This document shows positions 61,061-64,000 of a DNA stretch of 64,000 nucleotides, one piece after another. Source of the stretch: Sphingopyxis chilensis (lineage in GTDB: Bacteria > Pseudomonadota > Alphaproteobacteria > Sphingomonadales > Sphingomonadaceae); contig NZ_CP142394.1 in assembly GCF_035930445.1 (NCBI RefSeq), positions 1,645,501 to 1,709,500 on the forward strand, written 5' to 3'. Position numbers and translations under genes: made by a program. Position 1 is the first letter of the stretch; every line of letters begins with the position of its first letter. The notes under the pieces were generated by a model, which was not told the origin of the DNA, made no database searches, and saw nothing but the letters and a program-made list of their open reading frames with translations.

Positions 61061-61512
61061 CAGTTGGCCTTCCGCTGGACAAGGGCAGAACGCTCGCATT
61101 GGCACACTAGTTCATCGCGCTGGTTGATACAGCGATGGAGGAAGGTCACGATGCCCGCGTTGGGGCGCGATTTCGACTCTTTCAGGCTGATGACTTCGCT
61201 CTCGGCGCGGAGCGTATCGCCGATGAACACCGGCTTCGGCATGACGAGCTTGTCATAACCCAAATTCGCGACGAGCGTGCCAAGCGTCGTGTCGCCGACC
61301 GACAACCCGACCATCAGGCTGAAGGTGAAGGTGCCGTTGACGAGGATCTGCCCGAACTCCGACGCCTTCGCCGCCTCGATATCGAGGTGCAGCGGCTGCG
61401 GATTGTGGGTCATCACCGTGAAGAGAAGATTGTCCGTCTCGGTCACCGTGCGACGGATGTCGTGCGTCAGCGTGTCGCCGATTGCCCATTCGTCGAAATA
61501 TTTGCCGGCCAT
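61060..61512 (-). CDS. MaoC-family enoyl-CoA hydratase
   Basis: A 150-residue hot-dog-fold protein. The MaoC signature is [17 protein letters not shown] (about residues 28-44), with the Asn-Pro-x-His hydratase catalytic residues, and [20 protein letters not shown] follows. It hydrates an enoyl-CoA, perhaps 3-methylglutaconyl- or mesaconyl/itaconyl-CoA given the neighbours. It overlaps the carboxylase and CitE-like genes by one and one base sets (ATGA-type). Cytoplasmic. Confidence 0.88.
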   Translation of the reverse strand: MAGKYFDEWAIGDTLTHDIRRTVTETDNLLFTVMTHNPQPLHLDIEAAKASEFGQILVNGTFTFSLMVGLSVGDTTLGTLVANLGYDKLVMPKPVFIGDTLRAESEVISLKESKSRPNAGIVTFLHRCINQRDELVCQCERSALVQRKAN

Positions 61513-63359
61513 TATGCTTCGTCCTTCTCGATCAGGGCGAGCAGCGCCTCGACCTGCACCTGCGAACCCGCAACTGCGTTGAGCTCGGCGACAATGCCAT
61601 CGAACGGCGCGGTCAGGCTATGTTCCATCTTCATCGCTTCGAGCGTGAGCAATTTCTGCCCCTTGGTCACTTTGTCGCCCGCGGCGACATCGACCGCGAT
61701 GACCTTGCCCGGCATGGGCGACAGAATCGCGCCGTCGCCCGCGGCGCCGCCGGCGCTGCCCTCGGCGCGCCAGGGTGCGAGCTGCCAGACCGAACCGCCC
61801 TCGGCAACGAGCATCGCGGGCGCGGGCTCTTCGGCGCCCGGGCCGTGCAGTTCGACCTCGACGCGCTTGCCGTCGAGCAGGAAGGGGGACGAGCGTATAT
61901 CGGATGCATTGAGGCGGAAGCCCGATTGCAGCGAGCGCGGCACCATCGCCATCGCGGCGTTGGTGAGCGCTTGCGCGCTCGGCACCGGTTCCTCGGTCAT
62001 CGCATCGCCGTCGCGGCCGATGAGGCCCGTATCGACCGTGCCCGCGATGAAATCGGGATGGTCGAGGGCGTTGATCAGGAAGGCCGAATTGGTCTTTACC
62101 GGCCAGATCGCGCTGTCCTCAAGCATCTCCGACAGCAATTCGCGCGCTTCCTCGCGCTCCTCGCCCCAGGCGATCACCTTGGCGATCATCGGGTCGTAGA
62201 AGGGCGAGACCTCGGCGCCTTCATAGACGCCCGTATCGACGCGGCCGATCTGTTCGGGAAGCTGAAAGAGTTCGAGCGTGCCGATGCTCGGCAGGAACCC
62301 CTTGGCGGGGTCTTCGGCATAAAGCCGCGCTTCCATCGCCCAGCCGTTGATCGCGAGTTCGTCCTGCGCGAGCGGGATCGGCTCGCCGCTCGCGACGCGA
62401 AGCTGCCATTCGACGAGATCGACGCCGGTGATCTCCTCGGTGACCGGATGCTCGACCTGCAGGCGCGTGTTCATTTCCATGAACCAGATGCGGTCGGCGC
62501 GGAGGCCTTCCGATGCGTCGGCGATGAACTCGATCGTCCCCGCGCCGACATAGTCGACCGCCTTCGCGGCGCGCACCGCCGCGGCGCAGAGGTCGGCGCG
62601 CGTCGCCTCGTCCATACCGGGGGCGGGGGCTTCCTCGATCACCTTCTGGTGGCGGCGCTGGAGCGAGCAGTCGCGTTCGAACAGGTGGACGACATTGCCG
62701 TGCGTGTCGCCGAACACCTGCACCTCGATATGGCGCGGAGTCAGGATATACTTCTCGATCAGCACATGGTCGTTGCCGAATGACGATGCCGCCTCGCGCT
62801 GGCACGAGGCGAGCGCGTCGAGAAAATCGGCTGGGGCGTCGACCTTGCGCATCCCTTTGCCGCCGCCGCCCGCGACCGCCTTGATGAGGACGGGGTAGCC
62901 GATCTGCGCGGCCTGTTCGGCGAGGAAGGCCGGATCCTGATTTTCGCCCATATAGCCCGGCGTGACCGGCACGCCCGCATCAGCCATCAGCTTCTTCGCG
63001 GCGTCCTTCAACCCCATAGCGGTGATCGAAGACGGCTTCGGCCCGACCCAAACGAGCCCGGCATCGGCGACCGCCTGCGCAAACTCGGCATTCTCGGAGA
63101 GGAAGCCATAGCCCGGATGGATCGCCTCGGCGTCCGTCGCCTTCGCGGCGGCGATGATCTTCTCGCCAACCAGATAGGATTCGCGCGCCGGCGACGGCCC
63201 GATATGCACGGCCTCGTCGGCCTCGCGCACATGCAGCGCTTTCGCATCGGCGTCCGAATAGACCGCAACGGTGCGTATGCCCATCTCGCGCGCGGTGCGG
63301 ATGATACGGCAGGCGATTTCGCCGCGATTGGCGATGAGGAGGGAAGTGATCATCATCAT
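61512..63359 (-). CDS. mccA: Methylcrotonyl-CoA carboxylase biotin-containing alpha subunit
   Basis: A 615-residue subunit with an N-terminal biotin carboxylase ([35 protein letters not shown] loop [12 protein letters not shown] near residue 160; [20 protein letters not shown] near 288), then a linker, and the biotin carrier domain with EAMKMEHS, whose Lys577 carries biotin. The start overlaps the mccB stop in TAATGATGATG, so 63359, 63356 or 63353 could be used. With MccB it carboxylates 3-methylcrotonyl-CoA in leucine breakdown; the beta-subunit identity supports this over propionyl-CoA carboxylase. Confidence 0.93.
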   Translation of the reverse strand: MMMITSLLIANRGEIACRIIRTAREMGIRTVAVYSDADAKALHVREADEAVHIGPSPARESYLVGEKIIAAAKATDAEAIHPGYGFLSENAEFAQAVADAGLVWVGPKPSSITAMGLKDAAKKLMADAGVPVTPGYMGENQDPAFLAEQAAQIGYPVLIKAVAGGGGKGMRKVDAPADFLDALASCQREAASSFGNDHVLIEKYILTPRHIEVQVFGDTHGNVVHLFERDCSLQRRHQKVIEEAPAPGMDEATRADLCAAAVRAAKAVDYVGAGTIEFIADASEGLRADRIWFMEMNTRLQVEHPVTEEITGVDLVEWQLRVASGEPIPLAQDELAINGWAMEARLYAEDPAKGFLPSIGTLELFQLPEQIGRVDTGVYEGAEVSPFYDPMIAKVIAWGEEREEARELLSEMLEDSAIWPVKTNSAFLINALDHPDFIAGTVDTGLIGRDGDAMTEEPVPSAQALTNAAMAMVPRSLQSGFRLNASDIRSSPFLLDGKRVEVELHGPGAEEPAPAMLVAEGGSVWQLAPWRAEGSAGGAAGDGAILSPMPGKVIAVDVAAGDKVTKGQKLLTLEAMKMEHSLTAPFDGIVAELNAVAGSQVQVEALLALIEKDEA

Positions 63360-64000
63360 TACATCCTGAACACGCCGAACCCGCGGTCCTCGACCGGGGC
63401 GTTCAGCGTTGCCGCGAAGGCTAGCCCAAGCACGTCGCGCGTCTGGGCGGGGTCGATGATGCCGTCGTCCCAGAGGCGCGCGGTCGCGTGGTAGGGATTG
63501 CCCTCATCCTCATATTTCTGGCGGATCGGCGCCTTGAAGGCTTGAGCCTCTTCCGGCGTCCATTTGTCGGCGTCGCGGTGGACGGTCGCCAGTACCGATG
63601 CCGCCTGTTCGCCGCCCATCACGCTGATCCGCGCATTGGGCCAGGTGAAGAGGAAGCGGGGGCTGTAGGCGCGTCCGCACATGCCGTAGTTGCCTGCGCC
63701 GAAGCTGCCGCCGATCAGCACGGTAATCTTCGGCACCGTCGCGGTTGCCACGGCCGTCACCAGCTTTGCACCATGTTTTGCAATGCCTTCGGCCTCATAT
63801 TTGCCGCCGACCATGAAGCCGCTGATATTCTGGAGGAAGAGCAGGGGAATGCGCCGCTGCTGCGCGAGCTCGATGAAATGCGCGCCCTTGACCGCGCTTT
63901 CGCTGAAGAGCACGCCATTGTTCGCAAGGATCGCGACCGGAATGCCCCAGATATGCGCGAAGCCGCAGACGAGCGTGCTCCCGTAATTCGCCTTGAATTC
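63359..64000 (-). CDS. mccB: Methylcrotonyl-CoA carboxylase carboxyltransferase beta subunit (5' end beyond window)
   Basis: Only the C-terminal 213 residues are here; the open frame runs to the window edge. It has [80 protein letters not shown] and ends [19 protein letters not shown] and GVFRM, which match MccB closely. It provides the carboxyl transfer half of 3-methylcrotonyl-CoA carboxylase. The end overlaps the mccA start. Neighbouring genes outside the window probably include isovaleryl-CoA dehydrogenase. Confidence 0.92.
   Translation of the reverse strand, partial: EFKANYGSTLVCGFAHIWGIPVAILANNGVLFSESAVKGAHFIELAQQRRIPLLFLQNISGFMVGGKYEAEGIAKHGAKLVTAVATATVPKITVLIGGSFGAGNYGMCGRAYSPRFLFTWPNARISVMGGEQAASVLATVHRDADKWTPEEAQAFKAPIRQKYEDEGNPYHATARLWDDGIIDPAQTRDVLGLAFAATLNAPVEDRGFGVFRM

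Overview
The window is GC-rich (my impression is low to mid 60s percent), densely coded DNA from an alphaproteobacterium, most likely a sphingomonad (order Sphingomonadales, Sphingopyxis-like). This rests on protein character: TamA/TamB, a KorA/KorB pair, a bufferin operon with SigF/NrsF, and methylcrotonyl-CoA carboxylase genes. I found no rRNA, phage, IS element, CRISPR array or plasmid function. There is one tRNA. No stretch over 300 bases lacks a gene. The longest gaps are 631-862, 8370-8597, 10548-10766 and 26729-26983; I see no gene in them and no promoter I would defend.

Region 1 (1-26.7 kb) is a surface polysaccharide locus. It starts with a partial phosphomannose isomerase gene on the minus strand and a metallophosphatase. 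The plus strand then carries FkbM methyltransferase, a Wzy/WaaL-like protein, Wza-like export lipoprotein, Wzc-like chain-length regulator/tyrosine kinase, a membrane-anchored hypothetical, a WbpM/PglF-type UDP-sugar 4,6-dehydratase, WecB, a frameshifted WecC, a second Wzy-like protein encoded in strikingly AT-rich DNA, a flippase-like protein, glycosyltransferases, acyl/acetyltransferases, a two-domain oxidoreductase, a heparinase II/III-like protein, and a PglC/PglD/PglE-like trio. A Tat-signal beta-helix protein on the minus strand closes the locus. Together these suggest a repeat-unit polymer started by an undecaprenyl-phosphate glycosyl transferase, probably on a diacetylbacillosamine-like sugar, and exported by a Wzx/Wzy/Wza/Wzc route.

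Region 2 (27-43 kb) holds selO, ugd, tamA-tamB with a small lipoprotein, a yybP-ykoY-type manganese riboswitch in front of a TMEM165/GDT1-family gene, and galE. A bufferin operon follows (bufA, DUF692 bufB, DUF2063 bufC, DoxX bufD, sigF, nrsF), preceded by a sequence matching the Caulobacter SigF promoter pattern. A UDP-glucuronate-epimerase-like gene and tRNA-Lys(UUU) end the region.

Region 3 (43-56 kb) is core metabolism and repair: folK, a family 5 uracil-DNA glycosylase, rppH, an HSL-type hydrolase, korA-korB, a membrane hydrolase-like protein, a cyclopropane fatty acid synthase, a beta-lactamase-family serine hydrolase, an SDR, purF, hisI and a lipoprotein.

Region 4 (56-64 kb) is acyl-CoA metabolism: a MerR regulator with a perfect palindromic operator at its promoter, a 600-residue acyl-CoA dehydrogenase, a phospholipase D-family protein, and a minus-strand operon (mccB partial, mccA, MaoC, CitE-like lyase) pointing to leucine catabolism, with an arrangement like the M. 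tuberculosis Rv2498c-Rv2502c locus.

The most informative items for follow-up are the wecC frameshift, the AT-rich wzy, the riboswitch with its Shine-Dalgarno-masking hairpin, the SigF-controlled bufferin operon, and the Mcc/MaoC/CitE operon.
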